Below are positions 1 to 8,878 of a DNA stretch of 14,085 nt, in pieces; positions within the stretch are counted from its first letter, which is position 1, and each line of letters opens with the position of its first letter. The translations under genes and the position numbers were made by a program. The notes below the pieces were generated by a model. It saw only the letters and a program-made list of their open reading frames with translations, did no database searches and was not told the origin of the DNA. Origin of the DNA: Desulfobacteraceae bacterium (lineage in GTDB: Bacteria; Desulfobacterota; Desulfobacteria; Desulfobacterales; Desulfobacteraceae); the NCBI GenBank assembly GCA_022712835.1, contig JAFLJU010000459.1, positions 1 through 14,085 on the forward strand, read 5' to 3'.

Positions 1-1
1 C

Positions 2-1168
2 AGAACCACCATCGACTACATGGACATTGATTGCCAGGCACAGATTCATGCCCTGGAACTGGAATTATCCCAGAAGAACGCGTTGCACAGCCCCAAGACC
101 GGCCAGGAAAATGCATTTTTAATCAATGCCACCACCACCAACCCCAGGGAGGCCTATGCCTCATTTGAGGAGCTAAAAGAGCTTTGCAAGACAAGCCGGA
201 TAAAGGTGATTGGAAGTGCGATTCAGCGCAGAAAACAAATTGATGCCAAGTTTGTCGTGGGTAAAGGCAAATTGTCTACCCTTGTCATCCAGGCGATCCA
301 GAGCCATGCCACCATGCTGATTTTTGACCGGGAGTTAACCCCCTCACAGATCCGATCCATTACCGATTTTGTGGAAATGAAGGTCATTGACAGAACCCAA
401 TTAATTCTGGATATTTTTGCAAAACAAGCCAAATCCAGGGACGGCAAATTCCAGGTGGAACTAGCCCAGATGGAATATCTGTTGCCCCGGCTTATCACCC
501 GGAATACGGCCATGTCACGCCTAACGGGTGGCATCGGCGGCAGGGGCCCCGGAGAAACTAAACTTGAAATCAACCGACGCAGAGTCCGGGATCGGATTTC
601 CCGGTTGAAAAAAGAGATCGTTCAAATCAGAAAGCAGAGAACCCAGCAAAAAGCCAAACGGAAACGAAAAGACCTGCCCATTATCTCCATTGTGGGATAC
701 ACAAATGCTGGCAAATCCACCCTGCTCAACACCCTGACCCAGAGCAATATTATTGCAGCCAACCGTCTTTTTGCCACCCTGGATCCCTCTTCAAGGCGAT
801 TGCGCTTCCCACGGGACACGGAAGTCATTATTACGGACACCGTTGGGTTTATTCAGAACCTTCCCAAGGAACTAATGGAAGCATTCCATGCCACCTTGGA
901 AGAACTATCCGAGGCCAATATCATCCTGCATGTGGTTGATATCAGCAACCCAAGATATAAACAGCAAAAAGAATCCGTTGAAAAAATTCTAACACAACTT
1001 GAGCTTGATAAAATCCCCACCCTGTATGTTTTCAACAAACTGGACCAGGTTGACCTGGATAATTTTGATGATCGTTGGCTGTTAAATCAAGGAATTACGG
1101 TGTCAGCCAACCAAAAACAAACCCTGATCCCCCTGGTTGAAAAATTAGAATCAATGGTGCTCATTTAA
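2..1168 (+). CDS. hflX: GTPase HflX, 5' part cut by the window edge
   Basis: HflX is a ribosome-associated GTPase that binds the 50S subunit and, in other bacteria, splits stalled or stressed ribosomes. Counting from the ATG at position 20, residues 33-140 match the HflX N-terminal domain (GKGK at 81-84, the DRTQLILDIFA block at 124-134). GGIGGRGPGET at 170-180 is the family hallmark and is followed by a basic coiled-coil linker. The G domain has G1 GYTNAGKST (226-234), G3 DTVGF (273-277), G4 NKLD (339-342) and a G5-like SAN (362-364). The reading frame stays open to the left edge (RTTIDY before the ATG), no Shine-Dalgarno precedes the ATG, and the first residues resemble the end of the N-terminal extension of long deltaproteobacterial HflX proteins. 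I therefore treat the gene as partial, although position 20 could be a real start. The next gene, on the same strand, begins 56 bases after the stop. Confidence 0.93.
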   Translation, partial: RTTIDYMDIDCQAQIHALELELSQKNALHSPKTGQENAFLINATTTNPREAYASFEELKELCKTSRIKVIGSAIQRRKQIDAKFVVGKGKLSTLVIQAIQSHATMLIFDRELTPSQIRSITDFVEMKVIDRTQLILDIFAKQAKSRDGKFQVELAQMEYLLPRLITRNTAMSRLTGGIGGRGPGETKLEINRRRVRDRISRLKKEIVQIRKQRTQQKAKRKRKDLPIISIVGYTNAGKSTLLNTLTQSNIIAANRLFATLDPSSRRLRFPRDTEVIITDTVGFIQNLPKELMEAFHATLEELSEANIILHVVDISNPRYKQQKESVEKILTQLELDKIPTLYVFNKLDQVDLDNFDDRWLLNQGITVSANQKQTLIPLVEKLESMVLI

Positions 1169-1224
1169 GTACATTTTTTGATCAATGAGTATCTAAATAT
1201 ATAAAAATTGAATATGGAAATTAC

Positions 1225-1446
1225 ATGAAAATAAAAGATTTGAGTCAGATAGTCTTCCCCCAAAAAGAGAAAAAAGATGCGCTTGATACACCGGATTGTT
1301 TTGGTGAATATAATAAAAAGAACAAACTATGCTCAACCTATTGTTCGATTTCGATCAAATGTTGTGTGATGCGGACCCGGCATCCGAAAATAGATATTCT
1401 TGAAAAATTATTGCTTCACAATGACTATGCTGTCAAACCCAATTAA
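1225..1446 (+). CDS. Small cysteine-motif protein, function unknown
   Basis: A 73-residue protein that I do not recognise as a named family. It has no signal peptide or membrane segment. Its N-terminus is lysine-rich and its centre holds five cysteines at 25, 36, 40, 46 and 47, spaced C-x10-C-x3-C-x5-C-C, with the first in a CFGEY motif. The pattern could bind zinc or an iron-sulfur cluster, but this is inference from spacing alone. The C-terminal third looks like a short amphipathic helix (KIDILEKLLLHN). It follows hflX on the same strand and converges with the glcD-like gene, whose stop lies 21 bases beyond. The Shine-Dalgarno is weak (TATGGAAAT just before the ATG). The ordered cysteine spacing and compact fit between neighbours favour a real gene, but the short length leaves doubt. 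Confidence 0.6.
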   Translation: MKIKDLSQIVFPQKEKKDALDTPDCFGEYNKKNKLCSTYCSISIKCCVMRTRHPKIDILEKLLLHNDYAVKPN

Positions 1447-1467
1447 AAAGCCATCACAAAACAAGCC

Positions 1468-2847
1468 TTAAAGAAATATTTTCCCGGGATTTAAAATATT
1501 ATCTGGATCAAACACCTGTTTTATCCCCTTCATAATTTCAAGTTCAAGCGTGCCGATTTCCCTGGGAAGATATTTCATCTTTGTGATACCTACCCCATGT
1601 TCGCCAGTAATGGTACCGCCTAATTCAAGCGTCGCGTTGAATAATTCATCCACCGCTTTTTCAGCCCTTTTTTCCTGGTCCTTATCCTTTTTATCGTACA
1701 TGATGTTGCAATGGATATTACCGTCACCTGCATGACCGAAGCTGACAACGGTTAAGCCGGATTCTTGTTGAATGTTTTGGATAATTTTCACCATTTCTGG
1801 AATTTTTGAGATGGGAACCACAATATCTTCATTGATTTTATTCGGGGCAATTTTATAGAGAACCGGAGACAATGCTTTTCTGGCCTCCCACAACTTTTGT
1901 GCCTCAACTTGATCTTTGGCAACCACCACCCCAATGGCACCCACACCCGTACAATAGGTCTGAATTTGCAGGGCCTCTCGTTCAACCTGATCCTCATCCC
2001 CATCCAGTTCTAAAATCAACAATGCCCTAATTGTTTTGGGTAGTTCAAAGGAAAGAAATTTGCGAACAAGATTGATGGAGGCTTCATCCAGGTATTCCAC
2101 ACATCGGGGAATAATGGCCTGTTTCATTACGCCAGATACGGTTTTAGCCGCTTTATCCATGCTGTCATAAAAGACGGCCAATGTTTTTACAGCTTTTGGT
2201 TTCGGCAACAATTTCAAAACAATCTGGGTGACCACGGCCAGTGTCCCTTCCGACCCCACAATCAGCCGGGTAAGGTCATAGCCGGCAACTCCTTTGGCCG
2301 TAGACACTCCGGTTTTAATGATATCCCCTGAGGGCATGACAGCCGTAAGCCCCAAAACATAATCCCTTGTTACCCCGTATTTAACTGCCCGGGGTCCGCC
2401 AGCACATTCACCAACGTTCCCACCAATGGTGCAGACCGATGAGCTTGCCGGGTCCGGCGGATAAAAAAGGCCTTTATCTTCGCAAGACTTGTGAATTTTA
2501 GAAACCACCACCCCGGGTTCAACCCGGGCGATGAAATTGTCTTCATCGATTTCAAGAATCCGGTTCATGCGGCTGGTCACCAATACCACTCCTCCTTCAA
2601 CCGGGATCGCCCCACCGGTCATTCCTGAGCCGCTGCCCCTTGGAATAATAGCAATTTTTTTTTGGGAGGCCAGTTTAAAAATTTGAGAAACTTCGCCTTC
2701 TGTCCCAGGAAAGATGACCGCATCGGGTAAAAAAGATTTCCCGGTGGCATCATAGGAATGACACAGAAGATCTTCTTTTTGGATGGTTAAATACTTTTTC
2801 CCGACAATTTTTTCAAACGCTTTATAAACGGAGGGAGATAGGCCCAT
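1468..2847 (-). CDS. glcD: FAD-linked 2-hydroxyacid dehydrogenase, GlcD/D-lactate dehydrogenase type
   Basis: A 459-residue FAD-dependent oxidase of the family that oxidises 2-hydroxy acids such as glycolate or D-lactate to 2-oxo acids. Residues about 45-220 form the PCMH-type FAD-binding domain: PGTEGEVSQIF (47-57), PRGSGSGMTGG (69-79) for FAD phosphate binding, CTIGGNVGECAGGPRAVKYG (139-158) and VGSEGTLAVVT (197-207). Residues about 220-459 form the FAD-oxidase C-terminal domain with GHAGDGNIHCN (371-381), GEHGVG (415-420) and the usual ending FDPDNILNPGKIF. Length and motifs are typical and complete. The ATG directly abuts the stop codon of dnaA (TAAATG), so translation is probably coupled to dnaA. 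The usual partners (glcE, and the iron-sulfur subunit glcF or an LldEFG-type complex) are not adjacent, so substrate and electron acceptor cannot be assigned. In sulfate reducers a role in lactate oxidation is plausible. Confidence 0.9.
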   Translation of the reverse strand: MGLSPSVYKAFEKIVGKKYLTIQKEDLLCHSYDATGKSFLPDAVIFPGTEGEVSQIFKLASQKKIAIIPRGSGSGMTGGAIPVEGGVVLVTSRMNRILEIDEDNFIARVEPGVVVSKIHKSCEDKGLFYPPDPASSSVCTIGGNVGECAGGPRAVKYGVTRDYVLGLTAVMPSGDIIKTGVSTAKGVAGYDLTRLIVGSEGTLAVVTQIVLKLLPKPKAVKTLAVFYDSMDKAAKTVSGVMKQAIIPRCVEYLDEASINLVRKFLSFELPKTIRALLILELDGDEDQVEREALQIQTYCTGVGAIGVVVAKDQVEAQKLWEARKALSPVLYKIAPNKINEDIVVPISKIPEMVKIIQNIQQESGLTVVSFGHAGDGNIHCNIMYDKKDKDQEKRAEKAVDELFNATLELGGTITGEHGVGITKMKYLPREIGTLELEIMKGIKQVFDPDNILNPGKIFL

Positions 2848-4275
2848 TTAAAACTTACCGGCTTCAATCTTTTTGGAAATGTAATTAATCTGCTCAAACA
2901 AAACGCCTTTTCGTTTGATTTCCTTTTCAATGGCATTTACAGAATAAATTGCCGTGGCATGATATTTTTTAAAACTGGAACCAATCTTTTTAATGGGCTG
3001 ATCGGTATATTTTTTTGCCAGGAACATGGCAACCTGTCTAGGTTTAACAATAATTTGTTTCCTGGATTTGGACATAATATCTGTTTCCGATATGGAGAAC
3101 TCATTACAAACCAATTGTTTAATCACATCAATGCTTATGCGCTTGCGGTTTTTAGTGATGTTGTCCAGAACACTTTTGGCAAGTTCAATATCAATATTGC
3201 GGCCCATGATCTGCCCCTTTGCCACCACACCGAACAACCCGCTTTCCAATTGCCTTACATCGTCGCACAATTCCTGGGCGATGTATTCGTTCACCATCAT
3301 GGGAACCTTACACCCAAGGGTATGGGATTTCTTTTTCAATATTCTCAACCGGGTCTTATAATCGGGTGCCTCAATCTCGGTCACCAATCCCATGGTCAAT
3401 CGAGATTTCAACTGATCATTGAGCTTTGGGATTTCATCGGGCAGCTCACACCCGGAAAAAATGATTTTCTTATCCGCATCCAGCAGATAATCCAAAGTGA
3501 TGGCAAGCTCTTTCTGGGTGGCCATTTTTCCGGACAAAAAATGAATGTCTTCCAAAATCAACACATCACATTTTCTTCGATATTTTTCCTTAAACCGCTC
3601 AATGGTATGGTTCCTCAGGGAAAATATCATTTCATTGGTAAAGTCTTCGGCCGTTACATAATAAACCCGGTTAGATCTTTTATTGGCCATCATATGATGC
3701 CCCACCGCCTGTGATAAATGACTTTTTCCCAACCCTGTTTTACCCAGCAGATACAGGATCGGAGCCCCGTTCATCTTTCCTTGTGCAAGAGATAGGGAGG
3801 CAGAATAGGCAAAATTTGAGTTATCCCCCACAACAAAATCATCAAATGTATACCCTTTTTTAAGCATCCTGCCGCCGTTAAAAGTGGCATCCAGGCCAGG
3901 TAATGTTGCCTGTTCCAATTTTTTCAACCGGGGCCTGACAGCCAGAGCTGGATAGGAACTGCCGAATTTATTTTCTATGGGTTTTTTTCCAGAATCATTT
4001 TTCTTGGCTTTTACCTTTTTGGGGTCATTGGTACCTTTTTCCCCATTTGCCTGGAGCGTAATATGAATGGGTTGTCCCATCTTTATAAATTCTTTGTTAA
4101 ACAGATCCAGATAATTTTCTTTTATCCGCTTGATAAAAAATTGGTTTGGGGTGGACAATGTAATACCATTGGCATCATATTCAAGAAGTGCCAATGGGTC
4201 TATCCACATCCGATAGCTATGATCAGGTATTGATTTTTTAATTTGAAACTTAACTTTTTCCCAGGATAATTCCAT
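2848..4275 (-). CDS. dnaA: Replication initiator DnaA, divergent ATPase and DNA-binding motifs
   Basis: A 475-residue DnaA with all four domains. Domain I is at 1-75 (SWEKVKFQIKKSIPDHSYRMW). Domain II is a lysine-rich linker at about 76-135. The AAA+ domain III starts at YTFDDFVVGDNSNFAY (142-157) and has Walker A GKTGLGKS (178-185), Walker B LILEDI (239-244) and the box VII arginine finger R292 (LKSRL). Domain IV is at about 378-475 with SKSRKQIIVKPRQVAMFLA (402-420). Several usually fixed positions differ. Sensor I reads SGC where E. coli has TSD. Sensor II reads RQLESGLFG (341-349), with glycine at the usual arginine (E. coli R334). The helix-turn-helix signature GGRDHTT is replaced by KKYHAT (436-441), one residue shorter and lacking the aspartate. 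I believe Desulfobacterales DnaA proteins share some of these changes, but that is from memory. No strong Shine-Dalgarno precedes the ATG. glcD follows with no gap; an AT-rich spacer lies upstream. No dnaN is present. Confidence 0.93.
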   Translation of the reverse strand: MELSWEKVKFQIKKSIPDHSYRMWIDPLALLEYDANGITLSTPNQFFIKRIKENYLDLFNKEFIKMGQPIHITLQANGEKGTNDPKKVKAKKNDSGKKPIENKFGSSYPALAVRPRLKKLEQATLPGLDATFNGGRMLKKGYTFDDFVVGDNSNFAYSASLSLAQGKMNGAPILYLLGKTGLGKSHLSQAVGHHMMANKRSNRVYYVTAEDFTNEMIFSLRNHTIERFKEKYRRKCDVLILEDIHFLSGKMATQKELAITLDYLLDADKKIIFSGCELPDEIPKLNDQLKSRLTMGLVTEIEAPDYKTRLRILKKKSHTLGCKVPMMVNEYIAQELCDDVRQLESGLFGVVAKGQIMGRNIDIELAKSVLDNITKNRKRISIDVIKQLVCNEFSISETDIMSKSRKQIIVKPRQVAMFLAKKYTDQPIKKIGSSFKKYHATAIYSVNAIEKEIKRKGVLFEQINYISKKIEAGKF

Positions 4276-4784
4276 TGGTTGACAAAAATACCTTTTCTTC
4301 CAAAATCAAATTTGGATCTTAGTAGGTTAAGCGGAAATACACAATTAACGTGAATCTAACGGACAATATAAAAAGTATAGGTTTTTCTATGCGATTATGA
4401 ATTTTGGGTCAACTCGAATAAACAAGGTTAGCAATCGATTAGATTTTCATCTGGCATAATTTTTCAACCATCTTAATTTATTAGATAATTATTGTGGAAC
4501 AAAAATTTTTCTTTAGATTCCAACCACTTCGACAACTATCTCTTTTTCAAAGGTTTTTTTACAATCCATCCTTTTTCTTTCGCAAGAGAAATTTTTTTTT
4601 CCTGCTATTTACTGCCTTTTACTCTATTTTATTCGGAATTTAATAAAAACTTACCTTATTTCTCAAACCTGAATTTTACAATGGTTTCACAATTTTTACA
4701 TTCAATTTTATTTACACTTTCCCTTTCAAAGGGTATATTTAAATTTTTTGACAATAACCTTATTTCAAATTTAGTGACAATACT
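4276..4784. other. AT-rich divergent intergenic spacer, possible origin region
   Basis: About 509 bases between the divergent starts of dnaA and pdxA. The right part (about 4480-4784) is extremely AT-rich, with T-tracts at 4554-4560 and 4592-4600. The motif TTTAC occurs at 4608, 4618, 4675, 4695 and 4711, the last three continuing as TTTACA. Four GTTA(A/G)-type motifs occur in the left part: AGGTTAAG near 4324, its reverse type near 4345 and 4357, and AGGTTAGC near 4425. No perfect E. coli-type DnaA box (TTATNCACA) is present. The closest are TGTGGAACA at 4493-4501 (two mismatches) and one inside the dnaA coding region at 4200-4208 (one mismatch). An AT-rich spacer beside dnaA is a common place for a replication origin, so this is a candidate, but the sequence alone does not prove it. 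Confidence 0.4.
4711..4739 (+). promoter_or_regulatory. Candidate sigma-70-type promoter for pdxA-uvrA
   Basis: TTTACA at 4711-4716 and TATATT at 4734-4739 are separated by 17 bases. Each hexamer differs from the sigma-70 consensus by one base. Transcription would begin near 4746, giving a leader of about 40 bases before the pdxA ATG. The surrounding DNA is very AT-rich, so chance matches are likely to be frequent. A second -35-like TTGACA at 4748-4753 has no good -10 partner. Confidence 0.5.
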
Positions 4785-5838
<1,054 letters not shown>

Positions 5839-5846
<8 letters not shown>

Positions 5847-8679
5847 TGACAAGATTGTCATTCTAGGAGCAAGGGAACACAACCTTAAAAACATCGATGT
5901 CGAAATCCCCCGGAACAGCCTGACGGTTGTCACAGGTCTTTCCGGCTCCGGTAAATCCACCCTTGCCTTTGACACACTTTATGCAGAAGGCCAGCGAAGA
6001 TATGTGGAATCCCTTTCCACCTATGCCAGACAGTTTTTAGGCCAGATGGACAAACCCGATGTGGATGCCATTATCGGCCTGTCACCGGCAATTTCAATCG
6101 AACAGAAAACAGCCAGTCACAATCCCAGATCCACCGTTGGTACTGTAACGGAAATCTATGATTATCTTCGCCTCCTTTTTGCAAGAGTAGGTCGCCCCCA
6201 TTGTTATAAATGTCAAAAACCTATTTCATCCATGTCCATTGACCAAATTGTTGACAAGATTTTGGGACCCGTTGCAGATGAAAACCCTGGAGGAAATGCC
6301 AAAATCATGATCCTGGCCCCCCTGATAAGCGGCCAAAAAGGCAGCCATGAAAATCTGCTGGCCAGGATGAAACAAGAGGGGTTTGCCAGGGTTCGGGTTG
6401 ATAAAGAGATCTTGTTAATCGAAGAGGTGCCCGGACTTAATAAAAACCAAAAACACAATATTGATGTGGTGGTGGACCGGTTGGTCATTAAAGAGGGAAT
6501 AGAAAAACGGCTCACCGATTCCCTTGAGATGGCAATTTCTTTGTCCGAGGGTTTGGTAACCCTTATCAACCTCACCGACGACACCGAAACCCTGTTCAGT
6601 GAACATGCCTCCTGTGTTCCCTGTGGCATAAGTTATCCCGAATTCACACCGGCAAGTTTTTCATTTAACTCCCCCCAGGGAGCCTGTTCCCGTTGCGACG
6701 GTTTGGGAACGGTCACGGAATTTGATCCAGATCTGATTGTACCGGATCAAAACATTTCCCTGCGTCAGGGGGCTGTTCTCCCCTGGGAAAATAAAGATTC
6801 GGTTCAATTTATGGAATTTTTAGATGCCCTTGTCATCCATTATAAGGAAGACATTTACAAACCCTTTAAGGCCTTGTCATCCCAATTTCAACAATCCATT
6901 CTATACGGAAGCAAAAAAGAAGAGATTTCCTTTTATATGGAGAGGGCTGGCAAAAAAATCACTTACAAAAAAGTGTTTGAAGGGGTGATTCCCAATTTAA
7001 AACGCAGGTTTAATGAAACAACTTCCGTCTCGGTCCGGGAAGATATCAAACGATTTATGAGTTTTAAACCCTGTTCCAAGTGCCGGGGGACTCGACTCAA
7101 TGAGGCCGGAAGAGCGGTGACGGTGGGAGGGAAAGCAATTTGGGAAATCACCGAACTATCCATCCAGAACTCAGTTAAGTTTATGTCAGCGCTTACCCTT
7201 GGGGGAAAAGATCAACTCATCGCGGACAGTATTATCAAAGAATTGGTCCAGCGACTGGGGTTTCTGGAAAATGTAGGCCTTGAATACCTGAGCTTGAACC
7301 GTGCTGCTGCAACCCTCTCCGGAGGGGAGAGCCAGAGAATCCGCCTGGCCACCCAGATAGGGTCAAAACTTACCGGCGTTCTCTACGTTCTGGATGAACC
7401 CAGTATTGGCCTTCACCAGCGGGACAATGCCAGACTGCTCAACACCCTGATGAACTTAAAAGCCCTGGGCAATACCGTTCTTGTGGTGGAGCATGATGAA
7501 GAGACCATCCTGGCATCTGATTATGTTATTGATATCGGCCCCGGCGCCGGTATCAACGGGGGGAATGTTGTTTTTTCAGGACCTCCCGAAGAACTGCTCA
7601 AAGATGAAGTATCCTTGACTGGCCTTTATCTTTCCGGCAAACGGCAAATCAAAATCCCAGATAACAGAAGAAAAGGCAATGGAAAAGCCCTTACCATCCT
7701 AGGCGCTTCTGCCAATAATTTAAAAAAACTGGATGTTAGCTTTCCCCTGGGCTGTTTTACCTGTGTCACTGGCGTCTCAGGCTCTGGCAAATCGACCCTG
7801 GTGCTTTCCACTTTGTACCAAACCCTGTCCAACCAGATAAACCATTCCAGAAAGCCCGTGGGAAGCCACAAAGCTATCAATGGAATCGAGCATCTTGATA
7901 AAGTGATCCACATTGACCAGTCCCCTATTGGCAGAACCCCCAGATCCAATCCCGGCACCTATACCCAAGTGCTCACCCATATCAGGGAATTATTTGCCAA
8001 GACCAAAGAAGCCAAGGCGCGTGGATACAAACCCGGCCGTTTCAGCTTTAATATAAAAGGAGGAAGGTGTGAGGCCTGTTCCGGGGACGGCATTGTAAAA
8101 ATAGAAATGCATTTTCTACCAGATGTCTATGTGGCCTGTGATATCTGCAAAGGAAAGCGGTATAATAGGGAAACCCTGGATATCAAATACAAGGGGAAAA
8201 ACATCGCCCAGATTCTGGACATGACCATTAACCAGTCGATCCGGTTTTTTGATAAGATATCGGCCATTCGAAATACCCTTGCAACCCTTGTTGAAGTGGG
8301 ACTTGGCTATATAAAACTGGGTCAGTCCGCTACCACCCTTTCCGGCGGTGAAGCCCAAAGGATAAAACTTGCCAGGGAATTGTCAAAACGAGATACCGGA
8401 AACACCATTTATATTTTAGATGAGCCCACAACCGGTCTTCATTCAGATGATATCAACAAGTTGCTGTCTGTGCTGGACAAACTGGTGGAGGCAAATAATA
8501 CCGTGGTGGTCATTGAACACAATCTGGATGTCATCAAATGCGCAGATCATATTATTGATCTTGGTCCGGAGGGTGGAGACAAAGGCGGATATATCGTGGC
8601 CCAAGGAACCCCTGAACAAATCGCTTCCCATAAAAAATCCTATACCGGATATTATCTGGGCAAACTGTTGAATCCGTAA
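5839..8679 (+). CDS. uvrA: Excinuclease ABC subunit A (UvrA)
   Basis: UvrA is the ATP-dependent damage sensor of nucleotide excision repair. It acts as a dimer, loads UvrB at lesions and belongs to the ABC ATPases. The chosen ATG at 5839 gives 946 residues, close to E. coli UvrA, and the first residues ([22 protein letters not shown]) match the usual start. The frame is open 150 bases further upstream, but that stretch lies inside pdxA. The first ABC half has Walker [10 protein letters not shown] (33-41), signature LSGGESQR (493-500) and Walker [10 protein letters not shown]. The second half has Walker [10 protein letters not shown] (645-653), signature LSGGEAQR (834-841) and [11 protein letters not shown]. 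Zinc-site cysteines are C122/C125 with C412/C415, C259/C262 with C283/C286, and C744/C747 with C767/C770. All key motifs are intact. AGGCGGA at 5824-5830 may serve as a ribosome binding site. A large palindrome begins 29 bases after the stop. Confidence 0.98.
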
Positions 8680-8707
8680 ATATTACATATTATGGGACTA
8701 TTGGTTC

Positions 8708-8878
8708 CCTAAGGACCGGAGATGAAATAAGATGAACATAAATAGCGCAACAATTTTTCATCATCAACAAGGCGCATTAAAGGTCTAATAGCAGGCCTAT
8801 TTTGCCTTTGATGCAACGCAGTAGATGGACCAAAAGGCAAGCTATTTCGTTCACGTTATAAGATTTGCGGTCCTAAGG
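8708..8878. repeat. 171-bp imperfect palindromic element, MITE-like
   Basis: The two arms of this segment are reverse complements along most of its length. Left 8708-8746 matches the complement of 8841-8878 at about 29 of 38 positions: CCT(A/T)AGGACCG at the ends, TGAAC in the middle and AAATAGC inside. Further in, GCATTAAAGG (8774-8783) faces CCTTTGATGC (8805-8814), and the centre is AGGCCT (8793-8798). CCTAAGG also occurs as a direct repeat at both ends (8708-8714 and 8872-8878), so it may be a 7-bp target duplication or part of the palindrome ends. There is no open reading frame. This is the form of a non-autonomous transposable element or a dispersed palindromic repeat. The transcript could fold into a long hairpin that stops transcription from both converging genes. 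The right end holds the stop codon of the next gene. Confidence 0.8.

Noticed and set aside
1160..1189. Terminator after hflX (CTCATT/AATGAG inverted repeat)
   Set aside because: The stem is only 6 AT-rich base pairs and has no T-run after it; the T-run is inside the loop.
2959..3714. 251-codon frame opposite dnaA
   Set aside because: It is antisense to the conserved AAA+ and DNA-binding domains of DnaA, and its protein shows no domain; it is a frame shadow.
4197..4501. Classic DnaA boxes around the dnaA start
   Set aside because: Only a one-mismatch match inside the coding sequence (4200-4208) and a two-mismatch match at 4493-4501 were found, which is within chance expectation.
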